Numbered from the stretch's first letter, positions 35,150 through 44,898 are shown. The stretch: 64,000 nucleotides of DNA from an uncultured Pelagibacteraceae bacterium (GCA_902560075.1 CACEKE010000001.1:275207-339206); one strand, 5' to 3'. The notes: generated by a model from the letters alone, not told the origin. Made by a program: numbers and translations.

Positions 35150-37798
35150 TTTTTCAAAAGCTTCGTCAATTTTATCTTCTAATACACCACCAGCTTGTGC
35201 AAAATCTGGTCTGCCTCCTCCACCTTTACCACCAATTAATTCTGATCCAAGTTTTGCAAATTTTACAGCATCGTATTTTGAGGTTAGTTTTTTTGTAACT
35301 CCTACTGCAAGCCCCACTTTGCCATCTTTATTCGCAAAAATAATTATTAATCCCTCTCCTATTTCTTTTTTTCCGTTGTCAACTAATCCTCTTAATTCTT
35401 TAGGAGGTAAGTCAGAAATTTTTTGAAATCTTACTTTAATATTATTAATGGTTTCATCTTTTATTATATTTTTTGATTTATCATTTAGAATTTTACCAAT
35501 TGACAATTTCTCTAGTTGTCTTGTTAAATCTTTTATTAAGTCTTTAGGATTTTTGTTTTCTAAATTTGGCTTTCCACCAAAAGACGTTATATCTTCAGTT
35601 AACATTTCTATTGTCTTCTCATCTTTTTGAGCTGATAAATTTGATTGTTTTTCTTTATCTTTTAAGAAGTCCTCTAATTGTTTATCCCTTAAAGCCTCAA
35701 TTCTTCTAACTCCTGCAGCTATGGATGACTGGCTAATAACCTTCAATTTTCCAACATCTCCAGTATTTTTAACGTGAGTTCCGCCACATAATTCAGTTGA
35801 AAAATATTTATTACCTTCATCTCCCATAAAAACTACTCTTACTTCGTCACCATATTTCTCTCCAAATAAGGCTAATGCTCCATGTTCTATGCCCTCTTCA
35901 GGTGTCATAATTCTAGTTATTACGTCCGATTTTTTATTAACTATCTCGTTTGCTATTTCCTCAATTTTCAGCATTTCATCATTGGATATCGGTTTCATAT
36001 GGCTAAAATCGAAACGTAATCTGTCCGGAGCAACTAGGGAACCTTTCTGCATAACGTGTTTTCCAAGAGTTCTTCTTAAAGACTCATGTAAAAGATGAGT
36101 TGCAGAATGATAAGCTTTAATATTTTCTCTTCTCGCGCTATCTATTTTTAATTCCACACTTTCCCCAACTTTCAAGCTTCCTCCATCCATTACTCCATAA
36201 TGCACAAATATATTTCCTAATTTTTTTTGAACATCATTGACTGTAAATGAATTATTGCCTGAATTTATTTTTCCAATATCTCCTAATTGACCACCAGATT
36301 CACCGTAGAAAGGTGTTTGGTTTACAACAATCATTCCTTTCTCACCAGTTTTTAAACTATCAACTTCTTTATTATTTTTGATAAGTTTTAAAATAACTCC
36401 CTCTGATTGAATTTTTTCATAACCTAGAAATTCAGTTGCTCCGACTTTATCTTTTATATCAAACCAAATCTCATCAACAGCAGCGTCACCAGAACCTTTC
36501 CAATTTTTTTTTGCAAGTTCCTTACTTTCTTGCATAAGACTTTGAAACTTATCGTTATCAATTTTTAAAGATTTATTTTTAAGAATATCTTCAGTTAAAT
36601 CTAATGGAAAACCATAGGTATCGTATAATTTAAATGCTACTTCACCCGGTAAGACTTTATCTATCTTGGATATCTCCTCATCTAAAATTTTCATGCCTCT
36701 TTCGAGTAAAACTAAAAATTTTTCTTCTTCCATTTTTAAAGTTTCTTTAATTAATGATTGAGCTCTATTTAATTCAGGATAACTATTTGACATTTCATCT
36801 AATAGACTTTTAAAAATATTATGAAACACTGGATCTTTCGAGCCTAACAAATGTGAGTGTCTCATACCTCTTCTCATAATTCTTCTTAAAACATAGCCTC
36901 TCCCTTCATTAGATGGTAATACACCTTCAGCTAATAAAAACGAGCTCGCTCTTAGATGATCTGCAATCACACGAAAACTTGCGATGTTATTTTCATCAGC
37001 TTTTACTTTTACGGTATCTGATATCGATTCAATTAATTTTTTAAAATGATCACTTTTATAATTATCATGCGTACCTTGTAATAAAGCAGTGATTCTCTCT
37101 AAACCCATTCCAGTATCAACAGAGGGTTTTGGTAAATTAATTCTTTTATCTTTTGAAATTTGTTCAAATTGCATGAAAACCAAATTCCAGATCTCTATAT
37201 ATCTATCTCCATCTTGGTCTTTGGTGCCAGGCAAACCACCAGACAATTGATCTCCGTGATCGTAAAAAATCTCTGAACAAGGTCCACATGGACCTGTTTC
37301 ACCCATGGACCAAAAGTTATCTGAAGTAGAAATTTTTATTATTCTATCGTCTCCAAAACCAGTAATTTTCTTCCATAAATTGAAGGCCTCATCATCCTCG
37401 TTGAATACTGTAAAATAAAGCTTATTTTTATCAATTCCGAAATCTTTGGTAATTAAATTCCACGCTAATTCAATCGCACGCTCTTTAAAGTAGTCTCCAA
37501 AAGAAAAATTACCTAACATTTCAAAAAAAGTATGGTGTCTTGGAGTATAACCTACATTTTCTAAGTCATTATGCTTACCCCCTGCTCTTACACATTTTTG
37601 CGAGGTGGTAGCTCTTTGATAATTTCTTTTTTCTAGTCCTGTAAACACATTTTTAAATTGAACCATTCCTGAATTTGCGAACATTAATGTAGGATCATTG
37701 TTCGGTACTAAATTACTTGATCCTACTATTTCGTGACCATTTTTTTTAAAATATTCAAGAAATGTTTTTCTTATATCGTTTAAGGTATTATTTGGCAT
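35132..37798 (-). CDS. alaS: Alanyl-tRNA synthetase
   Basis: 888 residues, full length. Class II motifs appear at the N-terminus ([20 protein letters not shown] and [15 protein letters not shown]), the editing-domain metal residues are in HSATHLLHE and CGGTH, and the C-Ala domain has [16 protein letters not shown] near the end. It charges tRNA-Ala and edits Ser/Gly. Probably transcribed alone or from a recA-proximal promoter; the recA terminator lies upstream of its start. Confidence 0.98.
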   Translation of the reverse strand: MPNNTLNDIRKTFLEYFKKNGHEIVGSSNLVPNNDPTLMFANSGMVQFKNVFTGLEKRNYQRATTSQKCVRAGGKHNDLENVGYTPRHHTFFEMLGNFSFGDYFKERAIELAWNLITKDFGIDKNKLYFTVFNEDDEAFNLWKKITGFGDDRIIKISTSDNFWSMGETGPCGPCSEIFYDHGDQLSGGLPGTKDQDGDRYIEIWNLVFMQFEQISKDKRINLPKPSVDTGMGLERITALLQGTHDNYKSDHFKKLIESISDTVKVKADENNIASFRVIADHLRASSFLLAEGVLPSNEGRGYVLRRIMRRGMRHSHLLGSKDPVFHNIFKSLLDEMSNSYPELNRAQSLIKETLKMEEEKFLVLLERGMKILDEEISKIDKVLPGEVAFKLYDTYGFPLDLTEDILKNKSLKIDNDKFQSLMQESKELAKKNWKGSGDAAVDEIWFDIKDKVGATEFLGYEKIQSEGVILKLIKNNKEVDSLKTGEKGMIVVNQTPFYGESGGQLGDIGKINSGNNSFTVNDVQKKLGNIFVHYGVMDGGSLKVGESVELKIDSARRENIKAYHSATHLLHESLRRTLGKHVMQKGSLVAPDRLRFDFSHMKPISNDEMLKIEEIANEIVNKKSDVITRIMTPEEGIEHGALALFGEKYGDEVRVVFMGDEGNKYFSTELCGGTHVKNTGDVGKLKVISQSSIAAGVRRIEALRDKQLEDFLKDKEKQSNLSAQKDEKTIEMLTEDITSFGGKPNLENKNPKDLIKDLTRQLEKLSIGKILNDKSKNIIKDETINNIKVRFQKISDLPPKELRGLVDNGKKEIGEGLIIIFANKDGKVGLAVGVTKKLTSKYDAVKFAKLGSELIGGKGGGGRPDFAQAGGVLEDKIDEAFEKLKVLI

Positions 37799-37841
37799 TT
37801 TGTTTAAAATACCGTTTTTTCAGTGTAAGTAAATTCTAATT

Positions 37842-37875
37842 AAAAAAAAAGGCGCCTTAATAAGGCGCCCTTTTT
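37842..37875 (-). terminator. Intrinsic terminator after recA
   Basis: GGCGCCTTA (37851-37859) pairs with TAAGGCGCC (37861-37869). Read on the minus strand the stem is followed by nine T residues (complement of 37842-37850), a textbook intrinsic terminator 19 bases after the recA stop. It is the most GC-rich hairpin in the window. The five T residues on the other side give weak bidirectional character. Confidence 0.92.
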
Positions 37876-37893
37876 AATGCTAAAAGATTTATG

Positions 37894-39021
37894 CTAATTC
37901 TTTTTTGAAGGAACTTCTTCAGTTACAGCTTCTGCTGCCTCTACTTTTTCCTTTTCTATAGGATTTCCCTCTATTTTCTTCGAAATTAAGCCAGCTTTCT
38001 CTCTAATTGCCATCTCAATTTCAGCAGCTGCTTTAGGATTTTGTTCTAAGTAAAGTTTTGCATTTTCTTTACCTTGACCGATTTTTTCACCTTTATATGC
38101 GTACCACGCTCCTGATTTTTCAACTATATCTGCTTTGGCACCAAGATCAATTAACTCGCCCGTTTTACTAATTCCTTTTCCATACATTAGATCAAACTCA
38201 ACTACTTTAAATGGTGGAGCAACTTTATTTTTAACTACTTTCACTCTAGTGCTATTTCCTATAATTTGTTCTTTATCTTTGATTGCACCAATTCTTCTTA
38301 TATCCATTCTAACTGATGAATAAAATTTAAGTGAATTACCACCTGATGTAGTTTCTGGACTACCAAACATTACACCAATTTTCATCCTGATTTGGTTAAT
38401 GAAAATAACCATTGTATTAGTTCTTGAAATAGAACCTGTTAATTTTCTTAATGCCTGTGACATTAACCTTGCTTGAAGACCCACATGATGATCTCCCATA
38501 TCACCTTCAATTTCAGCTCTAGGCGTTAATGCTGCAACTGAGTCTACAACTAAAACTGATAGTGAGCCAGATTTGATTAATGTATCAGTAATCTCTAAAG
38601 CTTGTTCACCAGTATCTGGCTGAGAAATTAATAAAGAGTCTGTATCAACACCTAATTTCTTTGCATATACTGGGTCTAAAGCATGCTCAGCATCTATAAA
38701 TGCGCATGTCCCACCAGCTTTTTGTGCTTCGGCTAAAACTTGTAAAGCCAATGTTGTTTTTCCAGAAGACTCTGGTCCATAAATTTCAATAATTCTTCCT
38801 TTGGGAAGACCACCTATTCCAAGAGCAAGGTCTAAGCTTAATGATCCTGTTGAAATAGATTCAACATCCATAGCCTTTTGTTGACCAAGCTTCATCACTG
38901 AACCTTTACCGAAGGTATCAGTTATTTGGCTTATCGCTGCGTCTAGCGCTTTATTTTTTTCTTTATTTTCCAAATCTTTATCTTTTGCGGATTTCACCAC
39001 TTTTAAGTTATTTTTAGTCAT
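37894..39021 (-). CDS. recA: Recombinase RecA
   Basis: 375 residues. Walker A is GPESSGKTT, followed by [23 protein letters not shown], the loop L1 region with [19 protein letters not shown] (key residues), [22 protein letters not shown] and a C-terminal acidic tail. It starts at an ATG preceded by a GAGG ribosome site. It drives recombination and LexA/UmuD self-cleavage. A near-consensus SOS box lies 50 bases upstream and a strong terminator follows. Confidence 0.98.
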   Translation of the reverse strand: MTKNNLKVVKSAKDKDLENKEKNKALDAAISQITDTFGKGSVMKLGQQKAMDVESISTGSLSLDLALGIGGLPKGRIIEIYGPESSGKTTLALQVLAEAQKAGGTCAFIDAEHALDPVYAKKLGVDTDSLLISQPDTGEQALEITDTLIKSGSLSVLVVDSVAALTPRAEIEGDMGDHHVGLQARLMSQALRKLTGSISRTNTMVIFINQIRMKIGVMFGSPETTSGGNSLKFYSSVRMDIRRIGAIKDKEQIIGNSTRVKVVKNKVAPPFKVVEFDLMYGKGISKTGELIDLGAKADIVEKSGAWYAYKGEKIGQGKENAKLYLEQNPKAAAEIEMAIREKAGLISKKIEGNPIEKEKVEAAEAVTEEVPSKKN

Positions 39022-39070
39022 TTTATGCCTCTTTTTTGTAATTTATTAACATTCGAATCATATATTATTT

Positions 39071-39085
39071 GTACTACTTTTGTTC
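39071..39085 (-). promoter_or_regulatory. SOS-box-like site upstream of recA
   Basis: On the minus strand the site reads GAAC, seven bases, GTAC, one mismatch from the alphaproteobacterial LexA box GAAC-N7-GAAC. It lies 50-64 bases before the recA ATG, a usual operator position. Weak on its own, but recA is a classic LexA target and a perfect site is present before umuD in the same window. Confidence 0.45.
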
Positions 39086-39125
39086 TCATTTGCAATAAAA
39101 ATCTACAAGCCTCAAAAACTTTGAT

Positions 39126-40418
39126 TTATTTGATGTTTAGATATGAGCTTTGCAAAAGACCGACTGATTTTAAAAGATTATATTGGGCAAGAATAAAGTC
39201 TCGCTCAGAGTTTGCTAAGGAAATTCTTGCATCTAATAATATCGCTGTTGATTGAATGAAGTCTAGAGTGCTCCTAGATCCTCTTTGGTATTCCTCTGTT
39301 ATTCCTTCATTCGCAATCTCAGCAGCTTTTACTTGTGCTCTTATTGAGGCTAAAATACTTTCTGATGTTTGATAGTTTGACCAAGCACTAGCAATATTAG
39401 TTTCACTAGATTTAATTTGATTATCTAATAATAGTTTCTTTCTTAGTTTTTCACTTTGGTTTTTATTAACTTTAGCTAAATTTTTTCCACCAGAAAAAAA
39501 GGGCCAGGTTACAGTAGCTTTAATTGTATCTTGTTCTTTTTCATCAACTGTAGAACTTAAATCTTCAGTATTCGATCTTTCTATAGATAAAGTTGCAGTG
39601 GGTGCAAGATCTGATTTAGATATTTTCAAATCTTTTATTGATTGATCATATTCAATTTTTGCAATAATGACATCTGGATTATTATTGTTTGATAATTCTA
39701 TTGCTTCATTTAAAGATTTAGGTAATGGCGATATAGGATTTAATGATTTAACTAAATTATCCATATTATTAATTTTTCCTATAATATTTTCATAATTTAA
39801 TTTACTAGTTGTTAAGTCGTTAATAGCTTTTATATTTTTTGCCTGTGCTCCAGCTAAAGATGACTCGGATTGAGACAAATCTGAAAGTGTTATTTGTCCA
39901 ATTTCTAATCTAGTTTTATCATTTTCAACTTGACGAATAAGTAAGTTTAAATTCTTGTCATTTATTTCAATTTTTTCAATAGAAGCTACTAAATTAGAAT
40001 GGGCCTCAATTGCTTTATAGAAAATTTCTTGTTCTTTTTTTTTTAATTTTTCTTTTGAGAGATTTAATCCTAGTTGGCTTTTTTTAAGTTCAGCATTTCG
40101 ACCAAAATCAATTAAAGTTTGTTCAAGTTTAATGGTTGTGTTTAAAGGATTGACATCATTAATAGTAGCATCTCCCCCTCCTTGATTGGTTAATTTATTT
40201 GTATCCTGTTGACTTTTAGATCCTGTGATTGTTCCAATCGGAAGGTAATTACCCTTTGAGATTTTGAGATCTTCCTCGGCAATGTTTACATTTTCTCTTT
40301 CCGCATTTAGTTCTTTATTGTTTTTATATGTTACTTTTAATGCATCATATAAACTGTCACTTAAAACATTTTTAATATTAAAAACAAAAATTAAAATAAT
40401 AAGTATTAAGAGTTTCAT
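39126..40418 (-). CDS. tolC: TolC-family outer membrane efflux protein
   Basis: 430 residues. A signal peptide (MKLLILIILIFVFNIKNVLS) is followed by two repeats of long amphipathic helices (KNNKELNAERENVNIAEEDLKISKGNYLP is repeated in spirit in the second half), as in the OEP family. It forms the outer-membrane channel for tripartite efflux or type I secretion. No inner-membrane partner is adjacent; its start overlaps the glycerate kinase stop (ATGA). Confidence 0.88.
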   Translation of the reverse strand: MKLLILIILIFVFNIKNVLSDSLYDALKVTYKNNKELNAERENVNIAEEDLKISKGNYLPIGTITGSKSQQDTNKLTNQGGGDATINDVNPLNTTIKLEQTLIDFGRNAELKKSQLGLNLSKEKLKKKEQEIFYKAIEAHSNLVASIEKIEINDKNLNLLIRQVENDKTRLEIGQITLSDLSQSESSLAGAQAKNIKAINDLTTSKLNYENIIGKINNMDNLVKSLNPISPLPKSLNEAIELSNNNNPDVIIAKIEYDQSIKDLKISKSDLAPTATLSIERSNTEDLSSTVDEKEQDTIKATVTWPFFSGGKNLAKVNKNQSEKLRKKLLLDNQIKSSETNIASAWSNYQTSESILASIRAQVKAAEIANEGITEEYQRGSRSTLDFIQSTAILLDARISLANSERDFILAQYNLLKSVGLLQSSYLNIK

Positions 40419-41338
40419 TTTTTATAAATTACTGATTTAATTTGATGACTACTATTTAAGTTCATTATAATAGAAGCATATTTAGGTACGTTTTTAAACA
40501 TATTTTCTGTAATTCTTTGATAAGTTTGCATAAAGTTCATCACATCTTTTTTATCCATAATTTTAAGGTTCTTTTTATTTTTTGTTTGTATTTTCAACTT
40601 TTTCTCTTGCTTTAATCTCCATTTTCTAAGTTGATTAAAACTGCTAGCCTTTAAATAAAGTAAAGAATCTAATTGTTTAAATAATTTTTTATAAGATGTT
40701 TGTAGATTATGGTTAACAAATTTTCTCCATTTTAATCGTTTATCCATTGTCTTTTCCATACTATTGATTGGTTTCTTTATTTCTCGATTTTTTTGAGCTT
40801 TAGCCCCAACACACCAACCTTCAAGAATTATGACATCTGGTCTTTTTTTTATTTCATACCATTTTTTTTTTGGAAGTCTATCATCTATAGATTTATCAAA
40901 CAAAGGTAGTTTCATTTTTTTAAATTTACTTTTTTTCGATTTTTTAAAAAAATCTAACATCATTTTTATATCATGTGTTCCTGGCGCACCTCTTGTTAAG
41001 AGCATTGGATGTATTCTTTTAGATAGATTAATTCGGTCTTTTCTCGTTTTGTAAAAATCATCTATTGAGATTTTAAATACATTTAGTTTAAAATAATTAA
41101 TTAATATAATTTTAAGAATTGACGATATTGTGGTTTTTCCAGTTCCTTGACCACCTGCAAGTCCAATTAAATAGGGTTTCGATTTACATTTTTTTGAGAT
41201 CCAAAAAGATACAGGAATTAGAAAATTTTTAATCATTCTTTCTTTGTTTTTAAATTTTTCTTTGCTTGTTTCTTGAGATTTAATGAAATTAAAACATTTT
41301 CTTCTTACTACTTTGTAGCAGTCATTATAAATTCTCAT
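40415..41338 (-). CDS. D-glycerate 3-kinase-type P-loop kinase
   Basis: 307 residues. The Walker A is GLAGGQGTGKTT near residue 60, followed by ISIDDFYKTRKDR and RGAPGTHDIKMMLDFF, which match the plant/yeast-type glycerate kinase (PRK-like) family, then VIILEGWCVGAKAQ. It would phosphorylate glycerate to 3-phosphoglycerate, closing glyoxylate or serine salvage. It abuts GFA genes upstream (one base) and is coupled to tolC downstream. A uridine kinase-like role cannot be ruled out. Confidence 0.82.
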   Translation of the reverse strand: MRIYNDCYKVVRRKCFNFIKSQETSKEKFKNKERMIKNFLIPVSFWISKKCKSKPYLIGLAGGQGTGKTTISSILKIILINYFKLNVFKISIDDFYKTRKDRINLSKRIHPMLLTRGAPGTHDIKMMLDFFKKSKKSKFKKMKLPLFDKSIDDRLPKKKWYEIKKRPDVIILEGWCVGAKAQKNREIKKPINSMEKTMDKRLKWRKFVNHNLQTSYKKLFKQLDSLLYLKASSFNQLRKWRLKQEKKLKIQTKNKKNLKIMDKKDVMNFMQTYQRITENMFKNVPKYASIIMNLNSSHQIKSVIYKK

Positions 41339-41339
41339 T

Positions 41340-41711
41340 TTATTTTTTTTTATCTAAAGGATGATTTTGACCATCATTTAAACCAACATTTTCTAATTTA
41401 AATGGATCTATTCCATCAATACATGCAACGTTAACTCCAAAAATTTTTGGATTAATTCTTGGATTATTGTGAGTATGAATTCCACACACAGAGCAAAAAA
41501 AATGCTTTGCTGTGTTAGTATAATACTGGTAAAGTTTTAATAACTCTTTACCTTTAATAAGTGTAAAATCATTTTCTCCTAGTACACCAATGATATAGCC
41601 TTTTCTTTTACACAGAGTACAATTGCATCTCATTAATTTTTCAATTCCTGTTTCCGGGATATTTACTTCTGCTTCTACACCACCACAATGACAAGTTAAT
41701 TTTTTTTTCAT
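41340..41711 (-). CDS. GFA-family (glutathione-dependent formaldehyde-activating/CENP-V) zinc protein, copy 1
   Basis: 123 residues with the seven zinc cysteines of the family: C7 and C9 (CHCGG), C29, C31 and C34 (CNCTLC), C73 and C76 (CSVCG). The HTHNNPR after the last pair is also typical. Family members include the glutathione-formaldehyde enzyme Gfa, though many are uncharacterised. It overlaps the second copy (ATGA) and precedes the glycerate kinase by one base. Confidence 0.85.
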   Translation of the reverse strand: MKKKLTCHCGGVEAEVNIPETGIEKLMRCNCTLCKRKGYIIGVLGENDFTLIKGKELLKLYQYYTNTAKHFFCSVCGIHTHNNPRINPKIFGVNVACIDGIDPFKLENVGLNDGQNHPLDKKK

Positions 41712-42079
41712 TTTTTTACTCTATCTAGTATATGGTTATTTCCATCATTATTCTCTACTTTTAAATTAAAATACTCATATGGATCAATTTCATCTATACA
41801 CCCAACATTTACCGCAAATTCATTTGGATTACTTCTTCTTTGATGATGAGTATATATTCCGCATATTTTGCAGAAGTAGTGCTTTGCAACTTTTGTATTA
41901 AATTGATACATAGATAAATTTTCTTTGCCCTCTAAAATTTCTAGATTGTTTAAATCTACCGCTGCCATTATCGAACCTTTTTTTCTACAAATTGAACAAT
42001 TACATCTTTGTAGTTTTCCAATATCATCTACTTTGATTTGTAATTTAACTTTTCCGCAATGACACGATACATTTTTCAT
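41708..42079 (-). CDS. GFA-family zinc protein, copy 2
   Basis: 123 residues, same length as and clearly paralogous to the downstream copy: C6, C8, C26, C28, C31, C70 and C73 line up, as do CGIYTHHQRRSNPNEFAVNVGCIDEIDPY against the neighbour's CGIHTHNNPRINPKIFGVNVACIDGIDPF (key residues shared: CGI-TH--R-NP--F-VNV-CID-IDP). First gene of the run GFA-GFA-glycerate kinase-tolC, divergent from umuD. The tandem duplication is not a recent one, as identity is moderate. Confidence 0.85.
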   Translation of the reverse strand: MKNVSCHCGKVKLQIKVDDIGKLQRCNCSICRKKGSIMAAVDLNNLEILEGKENLSMYQFNTKVAKHYFCKICGIYTHHQRRSNPNEFAVNVGCIDEIDPYEYFNLKVENNDGNNHILDRVKK

Positions 42080-42127
42080 CTTAATTTTTTATTTTAAATA
42101 TGATTTATAAACTACTACTGGTTAAAG

Positions 42128-42136
42128 TTATCCACA
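42128..42136 (+). promoter_or_regulatory. Consensus DnaA box (TTATCCACA)
   Basis: Perfect match to the DnaA box consensus in the 183-base gap between the GFA operon and umuD. By base composition about one such match is expected by chance in a window of this size, and no second box is clustered with it, so it is not evidence of an origin. It may be incidental or a DnaA-dependent regulatory site. Confidence 0.2.
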
Positions 42137-42166
42137 AGAACACTAAATCTTGTTTCGATGTTCTCG

Positions 42167-42187
42167 TTTTGATTCACTTTTGATTCA
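42167..42187 (+). repeat. Two 10-bp direct repeats with 11-base period upstream of umuD
   Basis: TTTTGATTCA occurs at 42167-42176 and again at 42178-42187, spaced one helical turn apart, in the divergent control region between the GFA operon and umuD. Such phasing suits a dimeric regulator binding one DNA face. It does not match the SOS box. The rest of the gap holds the DnaA-box match and, near umuD, the SOS box. Confidence 0.45.
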
Positions 42188-42243
42188 ATTCTAGACTCAA
42201 AATACAACCTGATTGACACTATTAGATAATTAAGTTAAAAATA

Positions 42244-42258
42244 GAACAAAACAAGAAC
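42244..42258 (+). promoter_or_regulatory. SOS box (GAAC-N7-GAAC) before umuD
   Basis: GAACAAAACAAGAAC is an exact alphaproteobacterial LexA operator (direct repeat GAAC with seven bases between) ending four bases before the umuD ATG. A chance exact match within 200 bases upstream of a known LexA target is well under one percent by base composition. It implies that a LexA protein works in this organism and represses polymerase V until DNA damage; a lexA gene is not in the window. Confidence 0.85.
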
Positions 42259-42262
42259 AATT

Positions 42263-42658
42263 ATGAAGCTTACTATACCTTATTATTTACACAAAGCTGG
42301 CGCTGGTTTCCCGTCTCCAGCAACTGACTATATTGAGGAAGATATAGATCTTAACGTTCATCTAATAAAAAATGTACCAGCAACTTTTGTAATTAGAGTT
42401 CAGGGAAGATCAATGACTGATGTCGGTATTAATGACGGAGATATACTAGTCGTTGATAAAAGTTTAAATCCAAGAAATTTTTCAACTGTAATTGCGAATG
42501 TTCACGATGAACTTGTAGTAAAAACTTTTGTACAAGAAAGAGATAAAAAGTTTTTAACCTCTGGTTCTAAAAAGTTTGAAGATCGTATTTTAATTAACGA
42601 AGAAGAAGATATATTTATTTGGGGAGTTGTTACCTATGTCATCCACTCAGTATACTAA
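42263..42658 (+). CDS. umuD: UmuD, DNA polymerase V accessory protein
   Basis: 131 residues, compact form of the LexA/UmuD S24 peptidase. The RecA-stimulated cleavage site is A14-G15 in KAGAGFPSPATDY, and the Ser-Lys dyad is S50 in QGRSMTD and K87 in VVKTF. Cleavage makes UmuD' which joins UmuC. Under an exact SOS box and overlapping umuC by 23 bases. Confidence 0.95.
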   Translation: MKLTIPYYLHKAGAGFPSPATDYIEEDIDLNVHLIKNVPATFVIRVQGRSMTDVGINDGDILVVDKSLNPRNFSTVIANVHDELVVKTFVQERDKKFLTSGSKKFEDRILINEEEDIFIWGVVTYVIHSVY

Positions 42659-43916
42659 AAAAATAGGGTTAGTAGATTGTAACTCTTTCTATGTGTCTTG
42701 TGAAAGATTATTTAATCCTAAGATAAGAAGAAAGCCCGTTGTAGTCTTATCAAATAATGATGGATGTATTATTTCAAGATCTAATGAAGCTAAAGCTTTA
42801 GGTATAAAAATGGGAGAGCCTTATTTTAAAGCAAAAGATATTATTATTAAAAATAATGTAAATGTATTTTCTTCAAATTACTCTTTGTACGGCGATTTAT
42901 CAAGAAGAGTTATGAGAACCTTAAAAAGATTTAATTCCGATATCGAGGTTTATTCTATAGATGAAGCTTTTATGGATTTATCAAATTTTTCAGATAAAGA
43001 AATAGAAGAAGTGGGTAAAGAAATTAGATCTACTGTCCTGAAGTGGACTGGTATACCAACAAGTATTGGAATAGCTAAAACTAAAACTTTAAGTAAAGTT
43101 GCAAATCATATTGCAAAAAAAACTAAAGCAGGTGTCACTAGCTTAATAGGAATTGAAAATCTTGATCCAATTTTGGAAAAAGTTGAAATTAACGATGTTT
43201 GGGGTGTGGGAAGACAGCTTACAAAGTTTTATCAGAAAAATGGAATATATAATGCAAAACAACTTAAAAATAAATCAAATACTTGGATAAAAAAATGTTC
43301 AAATGTTTTAAGTTCTAGGACTGCAATGGAACTAAGAGGAATATCTTGTATTGAGCTTGAAAAAACAACATCAAAAAGAAAAAGTTGTGTAGTTTCCCGT
43401 TCTTTCGGAAAAAGAGTTGAAAACTTTCAGGAGCTGAAAGAGGCAGTAGCAAGTTATTGCCTAAACGCCTCAGAGAAGCTCAGAAGTGAAAATTTAGTTG
43501 CAAAAGCTTTAACTGTTTTTGTTAGAACGAGTCCTTTTCAAAAAAATTTTGGATACTATTCAAATTCCAAGACTATTGATTTTCCAATTGCAACGAATAA
43601 CAGCATCGAAACAGTAAAAACGGCAATTACTATTTTGGAGAGCATTTATAGGAACGGTTATAGATATCAAAAGGCTGGTGTAATGTTCAGTGGGTTATCA
43701 GATGAAAATAGTAAAGAAAATTTATTTGCATCAGAGAAAGACGAAAAAATTAATAAATTAATGAGATCAATAGATAAAACTAATTTTAGGTTTGGAAGAC
43801 GTACATTAAGTATAGCCAGTGCAGGAATTAGAAAAAAATGGTTTATGAAAAGGGAGCACTCATCAAAGATTGATACAGCAGACTTCTATTGTATACCAAC
43901 GATAAAAGCTATTTAA
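42636..43916 (+). CDS. umuC: UmuC, error-prone DNA polymerase V catalytic subunit
   Basis: 426 residues from the ATG at 42636, which lies in umuD's last codons; a TTG three codons upstream is less likely. Y-family catalytic acidic residues are D14 in GLVDCNSFYVSCERLF and D109-E110 in VYSIDEAFMDLS. VLSNNDGCIISRSNEAKALGI and IPTSIGIAKTKTLSKVANHIAK are diagnostic of UmuC. Together with UmuD' and RecA it copies past DNA lesions. Its 3' end overlaps the convergent glycosyltransferase by 8 bases. Confidence 0.95.
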   Translation: MSSTQYTKKIGLVDCNSFYVSCERLFNPKIRRKPVVVLSNNDGCIISRSNEAKALGIKMGEPYFKAKDIIIKNNVNVFSSNYSLYGDLSRRVMRTLKRFNSDIEVYSIDEAFMDLSNFSDKEIEEVGKEIRSTVLKWTGIPTSIGIAKTKTLSKVANHIAKKTKAGVTSLIGIENLDPILEKVEINDVWGVGRQLTKFYQKNGIYNAKQLKNKSNTWIKKCSNVLSSRTAMELRGISCIELEKTTSKRKSCVVSRSFGKRVENFQELKEAVASYCLNASEKLRSENLVAKALTVFVRTSPFQKNFGYYSNSKTIDFPIATNNSIETVKTAITILESIYRNGYRYQKAGVMFSGLSDENSKENLFASEKDEKINKLMRSIDKTNFRFGRRTLSIASAGIRKKWFMKREHSSKIDTADFYCIPTIKAI

Positions 43917-44778
43917 TAGTATCGACACTATCAATATTGTTAAGGCAACTATTAAATTCATCAATATTTTCTCTTCCAGAAATTTTAACAATCAATATGC
44001 CAAAAATAACAATGAGAGCTAAAGGAACACATGTAATGACGCTTAGATTATTAGAAATTAATATTAAATAGATTGCATAAAATGCAATAGATCTAATGAT
44101 TACACTTGCTTTAAAAACAGCGATGATAGACAAGGAATGTTTAACTAAATTTAGAAAATTCATTTTTGAGGGTCCAAAATATCTTGCTCCTCTTTCAGAT
44201 GGAATTGTTGCTAGATTTTTTTCTAATTTTGATAAGGCCCCAGAAAAACTACTCCATGTAGATTTATCATTTATAAGCTTTTCTACAGTTTTTTTTGGCA
44301 AAAAAGTGTAATTACCAAACTTTATTGATTTACCTGTGAATATAAATGTAATTAATTTATGAATAATATAGCTTAATTTAAAAACTATTCCTTCAGATCT
44401 TTTTACTCTTTCACCTACGATTGTTGTATCGGGGTTATAACTTAAATTATCAATAAATATTTTTATTTCTTCAGGCCTATCTTCACCATCTCCATCCATA
44501 GGTATGATGTAATCAAATTCATCGTTTTGGAAAATATGCTTTAGTCCTGTTGCTATACATCTAGCATGACCCATATTCTTTTTAATATTTAAAATTTGAA
44601 CTGAATGTAAATTTTCTGAAAAACCAAATCCATCTGGTTTTATTTCTGAAGAACCATCATTTACTATAACTACCGAAAATTCATGATTAATTTCTTTTAC
44701 TAAATTATCAATTTTATTAATTAATTTATCTGCGGATTGCCAGTCATTGTAAATCGGAATTAAAATTTTAATTTTCAT
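43909..44778 (-). CDS. Family 2 glycosyltransferase (dolichol-phosphate mannose synthase-like)
   Basis: 289 residues. The GT2 fold begins KIKILIPIYNDWQSADKLI, with VIVNDGSSE and the metal motif IIPMDGDGEDRPEEI; two hydrophobic helices lie in the C-terminal third (around residues 220-265). Such enzymes charge a polyprenyl-phosphate carrier with sugar for use by membrane glycosyltransferases, which agrees with the PMT-like enzyme two genes upstream. Its ATG overlaps the stop of a 40-residue ORF (ATGA). Confidence 0.85.
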   Translation of the reverse strand: MKIKILIPIYNDWQSADKLINKIDNLVKEINHEFSVVIVNDGSSEIKPDGFGFSENLHSVQILNIKKNMGHARCIATGLKHIFQNDEFDYIIPMDGDGEDRPEEIKIFIDNLSYNPDTTIVGERVKRSEGIVFKLSYIIHKLITFIFTGKSIKFGNYTFLPKKTVEKLINDKSTWSSFSGALSKLEKNLATIPSERGARYFGPSKMNFLNLVKHSLSIIAVFKASVIIRSIAFYAIYLILISNNLSVITCVPLALIVIFGILIVKISGRENIDEFNSCLNNIDSVDTIK

Positions 44779-44897
44779 GGACTCACAGAACCTAGTAATC
44801 TAAAAAACGATGCAAAAATTCCATAACCTGATAATTCAATAGCAATAATTATAACTGCTGCAAATAATATTTTTTTCCACTTATCGCTAATATTCAT
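44775..44897 (-). CDS. 40-residue membrane miniprotein between the two glycosyltransferases (putative)
   Basis: A short frame with ATG at 44897, one base after the stop of the upstream PMT-like gene, and a TGA that overlaps the ATG of the downstream GT2 gene (ATGA). The product begins MNISDKWKKILF, has one hydrophobic segment (residues 10-20) followed by GYGIFASFFRLLGS, and ends VSP. The exact fit at both ends is the pattern of a real coupled gene. No family recognised. It may be a small partner for the glycosyltransferases, comparable in position to small flippase-like subunits, but this is inference. Confidence 0.6.
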   Translation of the reverse strand: MNISDKWKKILFAAVIIIAIELSGYGIFASFFRLLGSVSP

Positions 44898-44898
44898 A

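Noticed and set aside
42128..42136. DnaA box as sign of a replication origin
   Set aside because: A single consensus box is expected about once by chance in this window; no cluster of boxes, no dnaA, gidA or hemE neighbours as in alphaproteobacterial origins.
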